64,000 nucleotides of DNA from Calothrix sp. HK-06 (GTDB lineage: Bacteria; Cyanobacteriota; Cyanobacteriia; Cyanobacteriales; Nostocaceae), in assembly GCF_001904745.1 (NCBI RefSeq), contig NZ_MRCD01000001.1:62001-126000 (forward strand), written 5' to 3'. Positions 34,843-44,010 of this stretch are shown piece after piece. Each line of letters opens with the position of its first letter. The stretch's first letter is position 1. Below the pieces are notes generated by a model. The model was not told where the DNA came from, ran no database searches, and was given only the letters and a program-made list of their open reading frames with translations. The translations under genes and the position numbers were made by a program.

Positions 34843-34992
34843 ATGTCTATCTCGAAGATTGTAGCAGTCGTCACCCAGTATATTAGCGAAGCTGCGATGG
34901 AAATTTTTACTCCCACGCACGATTCTTATCCAAATATTGGTATACAGCCTTTTAATGGTGAACCGTTTAAAGGTCACGTTGACAAGTTGTAA
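34843..34992 (+). CDS. Small conserved-looking cyanobacterial protein
   Basis: 49 residues: a helical start (MSISKIVAVVTQYISEAAMEIF) followed by a polar tail with TPTHDSYPNIGIQPFNGEPFKG. AAGGGG lies about 15 bases upstream as a possible ribosome site, and a terminator hairpin follows six bases after the stop. I recall similar short proteins in other cyanobacteria but know no function. Confidence 0.55.
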   Translation: MSISKIVAVVTQYISEAAMEIFTPTHDSYPNIGIQPFNGEPFKGHVDKL

Positions 34993-34997
34993 TTTAG

Positions 34998-35026
34998 AAA
35001 CCCGGTTTATCTAAGAAACCGGGTTT
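34998..35026 (+). terminator. Hairpin of the AGAAACC repeat family acting as terminator
   Basis: An 11-bp stem, AAACCCGGTTT (34,998-35,008) with AAACCGGGTTT (35,016-35,026), then CTTATAAAT. It lies between convergent genes and belongs to the dispersed repeat family listed at 16,886. Confidence 0.6.
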
Positions 35027-35027
35027 C

Positions 35028-35639
35028 TTATAAATGATCCCATTCAAATTCTGCTAGTAATAGTAAGCAAAATGCCATCAAAGCACCTGTTGCTAAAAAT
35101 TGCCATTCTCCAATAAATCTTAGTATATATATACCTAGTAAATGTACGGCGCCTGTTATTAAAAGCGTGCGAGAACGTACAGCTAAACCAGTACATAAAT
35201 ATCCAGTAGCGCTAAGTCCTAACCACAACGGACATAAATTCAGCAGTATTTCTCCCCAACCAAAAGAAATACCTAAATTAGTTAAAATAATTCCTACTAG
35301 CATTAATGCTGCCCACAAGTACAGCAACCATTCCACTTGTCTGCGTTTTACCCAGTAATGCGACCAACTCATCATTACAATAGTGCCAATAAAGCTCAGA
35401 ACCGACCATAATGTTGCTTGTAGACTCCAATCGACTGGTAGAAACTGCGCTGTTATAAACATTGGAATAAGCAGTAAGCTCCACACCAAAAATGCTTGGT
35501 CAATGCGGGTATAAAAATTAGAATAAAGTCTATGAGAGCCAATTTGCCAATTGACAAGCAAAAGTCCCTCGATATCATGTATATCTATAGTGGCTTGTTT
35601 ACGGCGTAACGGTGGTACTGAATAATTAAAAAAAGTCAT
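35028..35639 (-). CDS. Multi-span membrane protein
   Basis: 203 residues with about five hydrophobic segments (near 47-70, 78-95, 103-125, 130-155, 165-195). A soluble N-terminus (LRRKQATIDIHDIEGLLLVNWQIG) precedes them. No family motif is recognised; similar cyanobacterial hypotheticals exist as far as I recall. It converges with the 49-residue gene. Confidence 0.6.
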   Translation of the reverse strand: MTFFNYSVPPLRRKQATIDIHDIEGLLLVNWQIGSHRLYSNFYTRIDQAFLVWSLLLIPMFITAQFLPVDWSLQATLWSVLSFIGTIVMMSWSHYWVKRRQVEWLLYLWAALMLVGIILTNLGISFGWGEILLNLCPLWLGLSATGYLCTGLAVRSRTLLITGAVHLLGIYILRFIGEWQFLATGALMAFCLLLLAEFEWDHL

Positions 35640-36241
35640 TATAATTACGTTGCTTTATTTTTATGAAAATTTAATGATTTACTGACACAGGTATGTCATA
35701 TTTATGTTTTATCTTGTCTGGCAAAGTTTCATTTTTACTCTGTCTACGGGTAGTCAGTTTGGTTATTTTATATTCTGTCTCATGCAGTATATTCTGCTAT
35801 TCCTTTTACAAATCCGCAGCCCTACTGTCTAGCTTCTGCACTATGCGGCTCATAAAGCTACATACGCTTATATACAAATTTTAATAAAATTTAACAATCG
35901 GGTATAGATATGATCAAAAAAACCGGGTTTATTGTAAAAACCCGGCTTCTATTTCTAAATAAAAGATAAAAATATCGTGAAAAGTACACTTGCGCTCACG
36001 AGTAACCATATCGACTATGAGTATTGTGATAACTATTTCTTAAAGCTTCTACCAATGGGACAGAAATTAACGAAGGACTTTAGATTCAAGATTTTTATTA
36101 ATTGGCGGAAATCATTTGCAGCAGTCAAATGCTGTATATAAATCTAAAGCGTCCACAGTTTGAGCATAAAAGCAAGTAGCACGCTACAGACAATTATATC
36201 TCTTGCATTCAAACGTTAAACATTATCAGGAGTAAAACATA
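35640..36241. other. Intergenic stretch with one dispersed hairpin
   Basis: 600 bases. The hairpin AAAACCGGGTTT...AAACCCGGCTT lies at 35,915-35,950. A Cys/Leu-rich open frame at 35,693-35,884 has no ribosome site and is not called. The final 20 bases hold AGGAG before the gene at 36,242. Confidence 0.5.
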
Positions 36242-36661
36242 ATGCTTTGGAAATTAGCAGTTGGCGCCCTCATGTTGCCCGCTTATTTTGGGATTAGCAC
36301 AGTTTCTGCACAAGCAGCAGTAACTCCTCAAAGTAACGCACAATCAGAAGTCGCACAAAATGTACAAGATTCGGCGCCTCAATATTACGCCAACAACTAT
36401 AACTACGAGTCTAATTGCAACCGTGGTTACAAACGTCAGTCATATGGCGGATATCATCAGCAAAATTACTACCGTCCTCGCCATAGTGGCTACCATCAAA
36501 CCAATTACTACCGTAATAGTGGACACAAAACCTACGGTCATGGCTCCCACAATAATGGGTACCACAACAATGGCTATCACGACAATGGGCACCACAACAA
36601 TGGGCACCACAACAATGGCTATCAAAATAATGGTTACTACAATAATGGGTATGGCCATTAA
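36242..36661 (+). CDS. Secreted Asn/His/Tyr/Gly-rich repeat protein
   Basis: 139 residues with a good AGGAG ribosome site. The signal peptide ends near AQAAV (residue 27). The mature part is low complexity: NYYR/GYHQ motifs (about 65-100), then at least eight tandem units of about five residues of the form HNNG(Y/H) up to the end. Codons for the repeat are near-identical (AATGG, CACAAC), so slippage could change its length. Metal binding or a surface role is possible from the many His, but this is inference. Confidence 0.75.
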   Translation: MLWKLAVGALMLPAYFGISTVSAQAAVTPQSNAQSEVAQNVQDSAPQYYANNYNYESNCNRGYKRQSYGGYHQQNYYRPRHSGYHQTNYYRNSGHKTYGHGSHNNGYHNNGYHDNGHHNNGHHNNGYQNNGYYNNGYGH

Positions 36662-36683
36662 TTAGTAAGGTGTGTGGGTAGCG

Positions 36684-37391
36684 TCACATACCGTACATTA
36701 CTTGGTTGAGGAAAAAGGCTAAGGCTGCACTTCCTAAAGGGACGGTTAAATTATCGATACCTAGGAACGAAAAGGATTCTAAAACTGTTGCGACGACAGC
36801 AACAATTAGGGATACAACCCAAGTTTGCCAAATGTTGCCTTGAACGCTATATAAAATCAAACTAGAGATTACAAAGCTGACGAAGGTCATTGATAATGAA
36901 CCTTCCCAGCTTTTTTGTCCGCCTAAGACTATATATTTATGTTTCCCAAAACGCTTTCCGATTAATGCGGCAGAACCATCACCCCACGCCATTATTAAGA
37001 TACCTAACGCTGCGTAGCATGGTTGATTGATATACCAAAACCACGCGACTAAGATGCCAATACTCACGGCGTAAAAAAACGTGCCTAAGCTTTTGCGCCC
37101 CACACTATTAATACCAGGTAAAATCGGGAAGCGATAAGATAAAAGCGTTATGGCGCCTGCTAAAATTGAAGCAGTAATGCCTAGAATGGCGGGTATATCA
37201 AGCCACCATGCCAGTAAAATCACATTACCTGTGCCAATGTGTACAATCTTCCGCAAAATTTCAGTGTCTTTACTCGCAGTACGGCTAACGACCCATGCGA
37301 GAGACAGGACAAACCCAACCCAAGCTGCAACACTAGAAATTTGCAGCCATAAGGGGTAATTTGAATCTAAATCAGTAAGTAAAGTTATCAA
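36684..37391 (-). CDS. Phytol/dolichol-kinase-like membrane enzyme
   Basis: 235 residues, mostly hydrophobic, with about six to seven membrane segments. KIVHIGTGNVILLAWWLDIP (about 47-66), the SLGTFFYAVS segment and AWGDGSAALIGKRFGKHKY with KSWEGSL (about 133-165) match the CTP-dependent polyprenol/phytol kinase family related to CdsA. In cyanobacteria such enzymes recycle phytol from chlorophyll for tocopherol (known). The substrate here is inferred. Confidence 0.8.
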   Translation of the reverse strand: MITLLTDLDSNYPLWLQISSVAAWVGFVLSLAWVVSRTASKDTEILRKIVHIGTGNVILLAWWLDIPAILGITASILAGAITLLSYRFPILPGINSVGRKSLGTFFYAVSIGILVAWFWYINQPCYAALGILIMAWGDGSAALIGKRFGKHKYIVLGGQKSWEGSLSMTFVSFVISSLILYSVQGNIWQTWVVSLIVAVVATVLESFSFLGIDNLTVPLGSAALAFFLNQVMYGM

Positions 37392-37462
37392 AGATACAAC
37401 ACTAAATAATAAACAGTAAATTTTGTCTTTTATACTAACTTTATCGGATTTTCGCCTCTAAA

Positions 37463-37696
37463 ATGAAACAGCTATTTATTTGGTTGATTCGCGGTTATAG
37501 GATGTTTATCTCTCCCCTATTTCCGCCAACTTGTCGCTTTCAACCGACTTGTTCAATGTACGCCATTCAAGCTATCGAAAGATTTGGCGCCATCAAAGGT
37601 AGTTGGTTAGCTACAAAGCGGATTTTACGCTGTCACCCTTTCCACCCAGGTGGTTACGACCCAGTACCCGAATCCTTGTGTAAAAACCATGACTAG
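37463..37696 (+). CDS. yidD: Membrane protein insertion efficiency factor YidD
   Basis: 77 residues. The family signature is complete: [39 protein letters not shown], then [17 protein letters not shown], with the three conserved Cys. It helps YidC-dependent insertion of membrane proteins. It stands as a single short gene divergent from the kinase-like gene. Confidence 0.93.
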   Translation: MKQLFIWLIRGYRMFISPLFPPTCRFQPTCSMYAIQAIERFGAIKGSWLATKRILRCHPFHPGGYDPVPESLCKNHD

Positions 37697-37787
37697 TAAG
37701 GTCGGGTTAACCCATATCCTAGTAAGTAACAAAAATTCCGTAAACCCGCCCTTCTTTACGTGACTATATAGTAAACTCGCCCTCTTT

Positions 37788-38513
37788 ATGCGACCATATA
37801 ACAATATACCAATCATTGAATGTAATGAACCACTAGTAAAAATCCCTCTAGAAAACTTCGCCGTAGAAACACCCCACCCATATGAAAAACTAGGCGCCCC
37901 TTACGGGCAATACTCACCATATTTCTTAAGACAGAGCGTAATAAACTGTTTAATTGAAGCTCAAAATTATCTGCAACAAGAGTATCCTGACTGGCAAATC
38001 CAGATATTTGACGCTTATCGTCCAGTCGCGGTACAGCAATTTATGGTCGATTACAGCTTTACATCTTTACTTCAGCAAAAAAAATTAATCGAATCAGATT
38101 TAACACCAACACAGCGTCAACAAGTTTGGGAAGAAGTATATAAAATCTGGGCAGTACCGAGTTTAGACATAAAAACTCCACCACCTCATAGTACAGGCGC
38201 CGCAGTAGATGTAACTTTAGTAAATGAAAATCAAGAAATTCTTGATATGGGTTCACCTATCGATGAAATGTCTGACCGGTCACTCCCCAACTACTACGAT
38301 AATCACAATCATTCTACTTCAAACCAATATCACTTAAACCGCAAACTATTGTGCGAAGTCATGGAAAAAGCAGGTTTTCATCGTAACCCACGTGAATGGT
38401 GGCACTTTTCGTATGGCGACCAAATGTGGGCATGGCAACATAACGAAAAAAACCTAAGTAATATCGTCACCGCAAAATACGGAAGATTGGCAACGGATTA
38501 TAAACGGATGTAA
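37788..38513 (+). CDS. D-Ala-D-Ala dipeptidase (VanX/DdpX family)
   Basis: 241 residues. Zinc and catalytic motifs are visible: IFDAYRPVAVQQFM (about 67-80), HSTGAAVDVTLV (about 135-146) with the metal His and Asp, and EWWHFSYGDQMW near 205-216 with the catalytic Glu and third ligand His. It cleaves D-Ala-D-Ala, probably recycling peptidoglycan fragments. The last eight codons and the stop lie inside a MITE-like repeat (38,487-38,590), so the original C-terminus was probably replaced. Confidence 0.9.
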   Translation: MRPYNNIPIIECNEPLVKIPLENFAVETPHPYEKLGAPYGQYSPYFLRQSVINCLIEAQNYLQQEYPDWQIQIFDAYRPVAVQQFMVDYSFTSLLQQKKLIESDLTPTQRQQVWEEVYKIWAVPSLDIKTPPPHSTGAAVDVTLVNENQEILDMGSPIDEMSDRSLPNYYDNHNHSTSNQYHLNRKLLCEVMEKAGFHRNPREWWHFSYGDQMWAWQHNEKNLSNIVTAKYGRLATDYKRM

Positions 38514-38590
38514 CGGATGATTGATTTTAAATAACTAGATTTTGTTTGTAACCAATAAATTATCCGTTACATCCGTTGTATCCGTTGCAA
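38487..38590. repeat. MITE-like ATCCGTT repeat, copy 3
   Basis: TTGGCAACGGATTATAAACGG and TGTAACGGAT pair with TATCCGTTACATCCGTTG and TATCCGTTGCAA, enclosing about 40 bases. It covers the 3' end of the dipeptidase gene and supplies its stop. Confidence 0.8.
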
Positions 38591-38597
38591 AGACTCT

Positions 38598-39080
38598 TTA
38601 TGCATCTTGAGGATTTAGCTGTACCAACTCTTCAGTAGTATAGGCGCCGACAGGACTCCAAATCAAGTAAGGTACAAGTAGTAGTGCAGCGATACGAGAA
38701 ACAGGCAGAACAGATAATGTCAAAAGCAAACCTAAGATTACACCAACAGAACCAATAGTTTCTCCAACACGCAAACTACGGAATCTCAGCATTAAAGGAA
38801 TATATGTGACAGTAATGATTTCCAGTAGCAAATAAAAAGCCATTAATAACCAAGTTTGTAAGGTTCCTGGATTTTTCTGCCATACAAAGTTAGCAGATGC
38901 GGCGCCACAAATAAAGATAACAGTCCAAATAACTGGAATTAAAGGTTCAAATACCAACCAACGTGGACGAGCTAGTTTAGCAAACCATTTAACATCCCGT
39001 GGAGTAATGAAAAAACTTCCGAATTCTACTATTAGTGTAATTGCACCAATTACTATCCAAGATTGCAACATAGTATTCAA
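38598..39080 (-). CDS. TspO/MBR-family membrane protein, copy 1
   Basis: 160 residues with five hydrophobic segments (about 8-25, 46-66, 78-97, 107-127, 131-147). RPRWLVFEPLIPVIWTVIFI and LVPYLIWSPVGAYTTEEL are TspO-type motifs, though the family's usual Trp-rich WxPP segment is altered. TspO proteins bind tetrapyrroles and respond to light or stress (known). An 88-base gap separates it from a 164-residue paralogue on the same strand, and the two share the LNPQDA end. Confidence 0.72.
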   Translation of the reverse strand: MNTMLQSWIVIGAITLIVEFGSFFITPRDVKWFAKLARPRWLVFEPLIPVIWTVIFICGAASANFVWQKNPGTLQTWLLMAFYLLLEIITVTYIPLMLRFRSLRVGETIGSVGVILGLLLTLSVLPVSRIAALLLVPYLIWSPVGAYTTEELVQLNPQDA

Positions 39081-39168
39081 ACTCTGTAAGTAAAGTTATA
39101 AATCTATTTTGTCAACCCTGACTGTAACTATTAATCAATCTATGGTTGGAGAAATTATGCGTATATTA

Positions 39169-39663
39169 TTAAGCGTCTTGAGGATTTAAACCCGCCATTG
39201 CCCAAGTAGTATAAGTACCTATAGGACTCCACAGTAAGTACGGTACAAGAAGTAAAGCTGCTAAACCAGAAACAGGAAGCACAAATAATGTAAGTAATAA
39301 ACCTACCACAAATCCGGTGCCACCAATGATTGTACCGACTTTCAAACTGCGAAGTCTAAACATTACAGGCGTATATGCAATTGTAAGTATTTCTAATAAT
39401 ATATATGTAGCCATTCGTAACCAAGTTTCTGTAGTACCTGGGTTACGTTCCCAAACAATATAAGCAGACCATCCTGCACAAACAAAAACAACAGTCCAAA
39501 TTACGGGTATCAACTTTTCAAAGGTCAACCAACGTGGACGTTGTAAACGATTGAACCACTTACGGTCATCAGGAGTAAAAAAGTTGGCACCTAGCGCGAT
39601 AATAAAACCAACGCCAAGAATAACCATCCACGATTTAATCATTGTGACACCACCATCTGCCAT
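39169..39663 (-). CDS. TspO/MBR-family membrane protein, copy 2
   Basis: 164 residues, a clear paralogue of the downstream neighbour (RPRWLTFEKLIPVIWTVVFV, NPGTTETWLRMATYILLEILTIAYTPVMFRLRSLKVG, LVPYLLWSPIGTYTTW, end LNPQDA). Five membrane helices. The start could be the internal Met at residue 8 (MIKSWMV), which aligns with the other copy. A tandem duplication of one ancestral gene is evident. Tetrapyrrole binding is inferred from the family. Confidence 0.72.
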   Translation of the reverse strand: MADGGVTMIKSWMVILGVGFIIALGANFFTPDDRKWFNRLQRPRWLTFEKLIPVIWTVVFVCAGWSAYIVWERNPGTTETWLRMATYILLEILTIAYTPVMFRLRSLKVGTIIGGTGFVVGLLLTLFVLPVSGLAALLLVPYLLWSPIGTYTTWAMAGLNPQDA

Positions 39664-39783
39664 TTAGTTGTAATTTTGGCAAATTTCATGGTATTACTCT
39701 TCATCCGTTGGTTTGAAAATTACAAAAATTAGTAGGGGATATAAAAATTAGCCCTAGTAATCGACCAAGCGTCAAAACCTACA

Positions 39784-40443
39784 TCAAACAAGGCCTGACC
39801 GTAAAGCGACTACAGCAGCTTGTACTCGGTCATCAACAGAGAGCTTATTCATGATTCCGCGAACGTGAGTTTTTACTGTATTAGGACTTAAATATAGTTT
39901 CTCTGCAATTTCAGGGTTACTCAAACCATCTACCATTAACTTCAATACTTCTAACTCGCGCTGTGATAAATTTGCAGAATTGCCTTTAGAAGCAGGTGGT
40001 TTAAGATTTTCAATCACCCGTCTCGCTATTTGTGGATCTAGATATGCAGCACCTTCGACTGCGGCAGAAATTGCGCTTAATAACCGCTCGACGGTGGCGC
40101 CTTTGATACAATAAGCATCGGCACCGCTCGATAAAGCAGCAATAATTTCGGTTTCGGTTTGATGCGATGTTAACATTACGATATGAGTTTGGGGTAGTGC
40201 TGCTTTGATTTGTTGTGTTGCTGCAATACCATCCAAACGAGGTAGTCCAATATCCATTACGACTAAATCAGGTTTAAGTTTAAGCGCTGCTTGAACACCT
40301 AAGTAACCATCTTCTGCTCGTCCAACTATTTCTAATTGCGGATATGACATTAATGATTGCTCAAGTCCCAATTGCATCATTGGGTCATCTTCAACAATTA
40401 GTATCCGTAGCGGTGGAGCATCGAGTGGTAGATTTAAAGACAT
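39784..40443 (-). CDS. NarL/LuxR-type response regulator
   Basis: 219 residues. The receiver domain (about 11-130) has the acidic pair EDDPM, the phospho-acceptor Asp in VVMDIGLPRLDG, the Thr/Ser of MLTSHQ and the Lys of YCIKGA. The LuxR-type helix-turn-helix (about 152-215) reads LSQRELEVLKLMVDGLSNPEIAEKLYLSPNTVKTHVRGIMNKL. It should bind DNA when phosphorylated. No sensor kinase is adjacent; cobO follows upstream on the same strand after 18 bases, so they may share a transcript. Confidence 0.93.
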   Translation of the reverse strand: MSLNLPLDAPPLRILIVEDDPMMQLGLEQSLMSYPQLEIVGRAEDGYLGVQAALKLKPDLVVMDIGLPRLDGIAATQQIKAALPQTHIVMLTSHQTETEIIAALSSGADAYCIKGATVERLLSAISAAVEGAAYLDPQIARRVIENLKPPASKGNSANLSQRELEVLKLMVDGLSNPEIAEKLYLSPNTVKTHVRGIMNKLSVDDRVQAAVVALRSGLV

Positions 40444-40461
40444 AATATTAAATTATAAGAA

Positions 40462-41124
40462 TTAAAATTCAATTCCTGGTTGTGCTTTTACCCCTTGTTC
40501 ACGGAAGGGATGTTTTACTAAAGTCATTTCTGTTACTAAGTCTGCCCGCTTAATAAGTTGCTTAGGCGCCCCTCTTCCTGTAAGAATAACGTGATTCAAG
40601 TCAGGTTTCTGTTCTAATCCTTTGATAATATTCTCGACATTTAGATAACCAAGTTTGAGCGCAATATTAACTTCATCCAAAAGCACGACGCGAAACTCTG
40701 GGTTTTTGATGTAAGAGAGCGCTTTTTCCCATGCAGCTTGAGCGACCATTATATCTCGCTCACGGTCTTGAGTTTCCCAAGTAAACCCTTCTCCCATCGC
40801 ATGAAATTCTAACTGGTCAGACCATACACTTAATACTTTCTTCTCTGCTGGTTCCCAGGCGCCTTTGATAAACTGAATTATTGCGACTTTATAACCATGC
40901 CCAAGCGCACGTATAACCATTCCCAACGCTGCCGTAGTTTTACCCTTGCCATTACCTGTATTAACGATAATCAAACCTTTTTCTGATATTGCGTTTTCTA
41001 TACGCTTATCTTGTACTTCCTTGCGGCGCTGCATTTTCTTATTATACTGCTCGTCAGTTAATCTCGCAGCTTCAGCTACTGCCGCATCACTTGTACATTC
41101 TTCCCAATCTTTATTAACTTCCAT
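40462..41124 (-). CDS. cobO: Cob(I)yrinic acid a,c-diamide adenosyltransferase
   Basis: 220 residues from ATG 41,124; the open frame extends upstream to 41,256 but that part overlaps the ABC gene and is not protein-like. The P-loop GNGKGKTTAALGMVIRALG lies near 58-76, followed by QFIKGAWEPAE and VVLLDEVNIALKLGYL (Walker B). It matches CobO/BtuR, which adds the adenosyl group to cobalamin precursors. Vitamin B12 synthesis is normal for cyanobacteria. No B12 riboswitch is seen upstream. Confidence 0.93.
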   Translation of the reverse strand: MEVNKDWEECTSDAAVAEAARLTDEQYNKKMQRRKEVQDKRIENAISEKGLIIVNTGNGKGKTTAALGMVIRALGHGYKVAIIQFIKGAWEPAEKKVLSVWSDQLEFHAMGEGFTWETQDRERDIMVAQAAWEKALSYIKNPEFRVVLLDEVNIALKLGYLNVENIIKGLEQKPDLNHVILTGRGAPKQLIKRADLVTEMTLVKHPFREQGVKAQPGIEF

Positions 41125-41140
41125 AGTTTTAATATATTTA

Positions 41141-42910
41141 CTAATGTAATAACTCCTCAACCTGATGCTGACTCCACAAAGTTCGATATAAACCTGGCTT
41201 TTGCACCAAATCCATATGTGTTCCCGTTTGGACAATCTGCCCTTTGTCCATAACAAATATTCGGTCTGCTGCTGCCGCTGCTGATAATTGATGCGTAATA
41301 AAAATTACAGTTTTACGAGTTGTGCCACCAGAAATATTACGTAAAATTGCCGTTGCAGTTTGATTATCAACGCTAGAAAGGGCATCGTCTAAAATCAAGA
41401 CAGGAGCATCTACAAGCATCGCACGCGCAAGAGCAGTACGCTGTCGTTGTCCACCCGAAAGAGTAATACCACGCTCACCAACAATAGTTTCGTAAGTCGC
41501 TGGAAAATTCATAATTTCAGGATGAATTTGCGCACTTTTAGATGCTGCTTCAACTTCTTCAATTTCAGCTATAGGGTCAGCGTAACGAATATTATTTTTT
41601 ATACTCGTACTAAATAAAAAGCTATCTTGAGGTACATAAGCTATTGCACCCCGTAAGTCAGCAATAGCTATTTTAGTTATATCGATATCATCAAGAAATA
41701 ATTGTCCCGGAGCTATATCGAGTAATCTTGGTAGCGAGTTTGCCAAGGTTGTTTTTCCTGAACCTATAGCACCTACTATCGATATTGTTTCTCCTGATTC
41801 AATCTCAAAGTTTATATTATCTAGAGCTAATGTATTACTCTGTGGATAACTAAAACTAAAGTTTCGAGCAGTAATTTTACCTTTAATGTTTTCAGGCGCC
41901 AAATGAATCGCATTTAATTCGTCAGCGATTTTTGGTTGAGTAGATAAAATTGCTTCGATACGGTCAATGCTGACTTCACCACGCTGGTAAGCCGTAATTG
42001 TAAATCCTAATAGCGCAGTTGGAAAAACTAGACGTTCAACATAAATAAGCAACGTCACAAAGTTGCCTACCGATAGACTACCATCTGCAATTTTTGTGGC
42101 GCCTAACCAAATGATGATTAAAGAACTAACACTCGCTAATCCACCAATTAATGGAAAAATTGTGTTCCGAGTCCTAGCTAGCTCAAGGTTTGCTCCCAAT
42201 AGTCGCTGATTTTTTTCGGCAAACGCACGTCGTTCGTTGTCCTCTTGTGCGTAGATTTTAATCAACGCCATACCACTAACATCTTCTTGTATAAGTCCAC
42301 TAATATCTGAAATTTTTTCTTGAACCCTCGCTTGTTGGTTACGAAGCTTTTCACTGTATAGATGTACTAATAAAAACATCAATGGATATACAGTCAGCGA
42401 TGCCAAGGTTAAATCGATATTAATACTCAACATTATGGGTAATGTCAATGTGTAAGCAAAAAATGTATTCGCCAAACTCAACACAGCGAAACCTAGTAAC
42501 CTACGGATATTGTCTACATCGCTTGTCGCACGACTGATTAAGTCACCAGCAGTGTTAGTGGCAAAATATGAAGGTTCTAATGTCAACAAATGTTCAAATA
42601 TATTTTGTTTCAGGTCAAACTCAACCTGACGACCAACACCAAACAGCCAAATACGCGAAGCCATACGAATTAACCACATTGCCGATGTTAAACAGACAAC
42701 AGGCACTACGTAACGCAACACTTGGTCAATAGTAAATTCATAACTTAGCCTATCAACAGCAGAGCGTATTAGTAGAGGTATATAAACCCCCAAACCGTTT
42801 ACAGTAAATAATGCACCTACTCCTAATGCTGCATCACGCCAATGTGGACGCAGGTAAGAACCCAATTTTGCCAGCCTTCTTGATGTTGCCATTACAGCGT
42901 CGCGACTCAA
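41141..42910 (-). CDS. ABC transporter, fused permease and ATPase (MsbA-like)
   Basis: 589 residues. A six-helix ABC exporter domain occupies about 20-310. The ATPase domain has Walker A VGAIGSGKTTLANSL near 380, signature LSGGQRQRTALARAM near 485, and Walker B VLILDDALSSVD. It is a homodimer-type exporter for lipid, peptide or drug. The second Met at residue 7 is an alternative start. Its stop is 16 bases before the cobO start, but the products look unrelated. Substrate unknown. Confidence 0.9.
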   Translation of the reverse strand: MSRDAVMATSRRLAKLGSYLRPHWRDAALGVGALFTVNGLGVYIPLLIRSAVDRLSYEFTIDQVLRYVVPVVCLTSAMWLIRMASRIWLFGVGRQVEFDLKQNIFEHLLTLEPSYFATNTAGDLISRATSDVDNIRRLLGFAVLSLANTFFAYTLTLPIMLSINIDLTLASLTVYPLMFLLVHLYSEKLRNQQARVQEKISDISGLIQEDVSGMALIKIYAQEDNERRAFAEKNQRLLGANLELARTRNTIFPLIGGLASVSSLIIIWLGATKIADGSLSVGNFVTLLIYVERLVFPTALLGFTITAYQRGEVSIDRIEAILSTQPKIADELNAIHLAPENIKGKITARNFSFSYPQSNTLALDNINFEIESGETISIVGAIGSGKTTLANSLPRLLDIAPGQLFLDDIDITKIAIADLRGAIAYVPQDSFLFSTSIKNNIRYADPIAEIEEVEAASKSAQIHPEIMNFPATYETIVGERGITLSGGQRQRTALARAMLVDAPVLILDDALSSVDNQTATAILRNISGGTTRKTVIFITHQLSAAAAADRIFVMDKGQIVQTGTHMDLVQKPGLYRTLWSQHQVEELLH

Positions 42911-43129
42911 AAATTTTGTTACTTGTTTATATACCTATTATCTTCTATTCACTTACATAGATACATTTATATCCAAATGATTATAAATTTAAATTAAGAA
43001 GTGAATATATTTTGCCCAAATAATTTTTATATCTATTATAATACGAAACTTATCGTATATCTATTCTGAACAGAACGAGCCACGAAGGCGTGGCTCAAAG
43101 CAAATGACAATGATTATCAAATTCAGAAA

Positions 43130-43756
43130 TTAACGACCACGAAGGAATATAAAGCCTTGACTTAGGAAAGCTTCCCAAGCAGCCGTTGTTTGTGCAAGAG
43201 CTTGTGCATTAGGAATAAAATCCTCAAGCGCTATTCTTCCCCGACGGGCAGTATCTGCTGGTGTTGTTTGCATCAAGTATGAAGGCACGTCGCTACGAAC
43301 TGAACCACTAACGATAGCATTAACATCAGATTGAGAAGCTAATGCTACAAGGGTTTGCTGTGGTTGACCTTCTGGTAACATCTGAGCTAAACGAGGGCTA
43401 ACCAAGAAGTAAGCAAACGCTGGTGTGCTAGCAATTAACAAAATCGTTAGTGCCCAACCGAGTAAATATCCACCCGGTTTATCAATGGCGCCACCTTTAA
43501 GACGTTGTGCGGCAAAAATCATCATTAAAATCGCCGCACCCAGTGGTTTGAGCGGGAACGATATGAATTGCCATAAGGGAGATACAACAGTTCCTGTACC
43601 ACCAGGGTTAAAAAACGACAGCAGTAGTACAAATGAAAGAACAATTAAAACGAATCTTCCGAAAAAGCCCCCAGAAGGATAAAACCTTTGGAACAAGGAA
43701 TAAAGGATAGTACCCAGAAGTAGCCAGAGTAGTACCCGGCTTAACATTACGAACAT
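43130..43756 (-). CDS. Membrane protein of unknown function
   Basis: 208 residues. Four hydrophobic segments fill the first half (about 5-22, 32-50, 62-85, 93-115), followed by a soluble C-terminal part with a QMLPEGQPQQTLVALAS stretch. The first half resembles the membrane part of YdcF-like cyanobacterial proteins, but the catalytic DUF218 domain is absent. It may be a shorter relative or a different family; function unknown. Confidence 0.6.
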   Translation of the reverse strand: MFVMLSRVLLWLLLGTILYSLFQRFYPSGGFFGRFVLIVLSFVLLLSFFNPGGTGTVVSPLWQFISFPLKPLGAAILMMIFAAQRLKGGAIDKPGGYLLGWALTILLIASTPAFAYFLVSPRLAQMLPEGQPQQTLVALASQSDVNAIVSGSVRSDVPSYLMQTTPADTARRGRIALEDFIPNAQALAQTTAAWEAFLSQGFIFLRGR

Positions 43757-44010
43757 AGGCTCACTCTCAAATCGTATATAAGCGACAGCCTTTTTGATTT
43801 GGGCGATTGACTTATTGTTACCGTCAAATTGTAGTAGGACTTCCTTTTGACCGCAATAAACTCCTCACACCCCACACACAAAGACTACCGTCGTAGTGAT
43901 TTTAGAGCATAATCTCGAACTTGGCTTACTGAATTGTGATTTTCTTGTTAGGTATTTTGTATTAAGTAAATTAAATTAGTTGAAGAGACTTCTACATGTA
44001 AGGAAAAACT

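Noticed and set aside
36360-36665. 101-residue Thr/Ile-rich plus-strand frame
   Set aside because: A shadow of the His/Asn-rich repeat gene in another frame; the simple repeat keeps all frames open.
40462-41256. Long N-terminal extension of cobO
   Set aside because: The first 44 residues overlap the 3' end of the ABC gene, are not family-like, and ATG 41,124 gives the normal CobO length.
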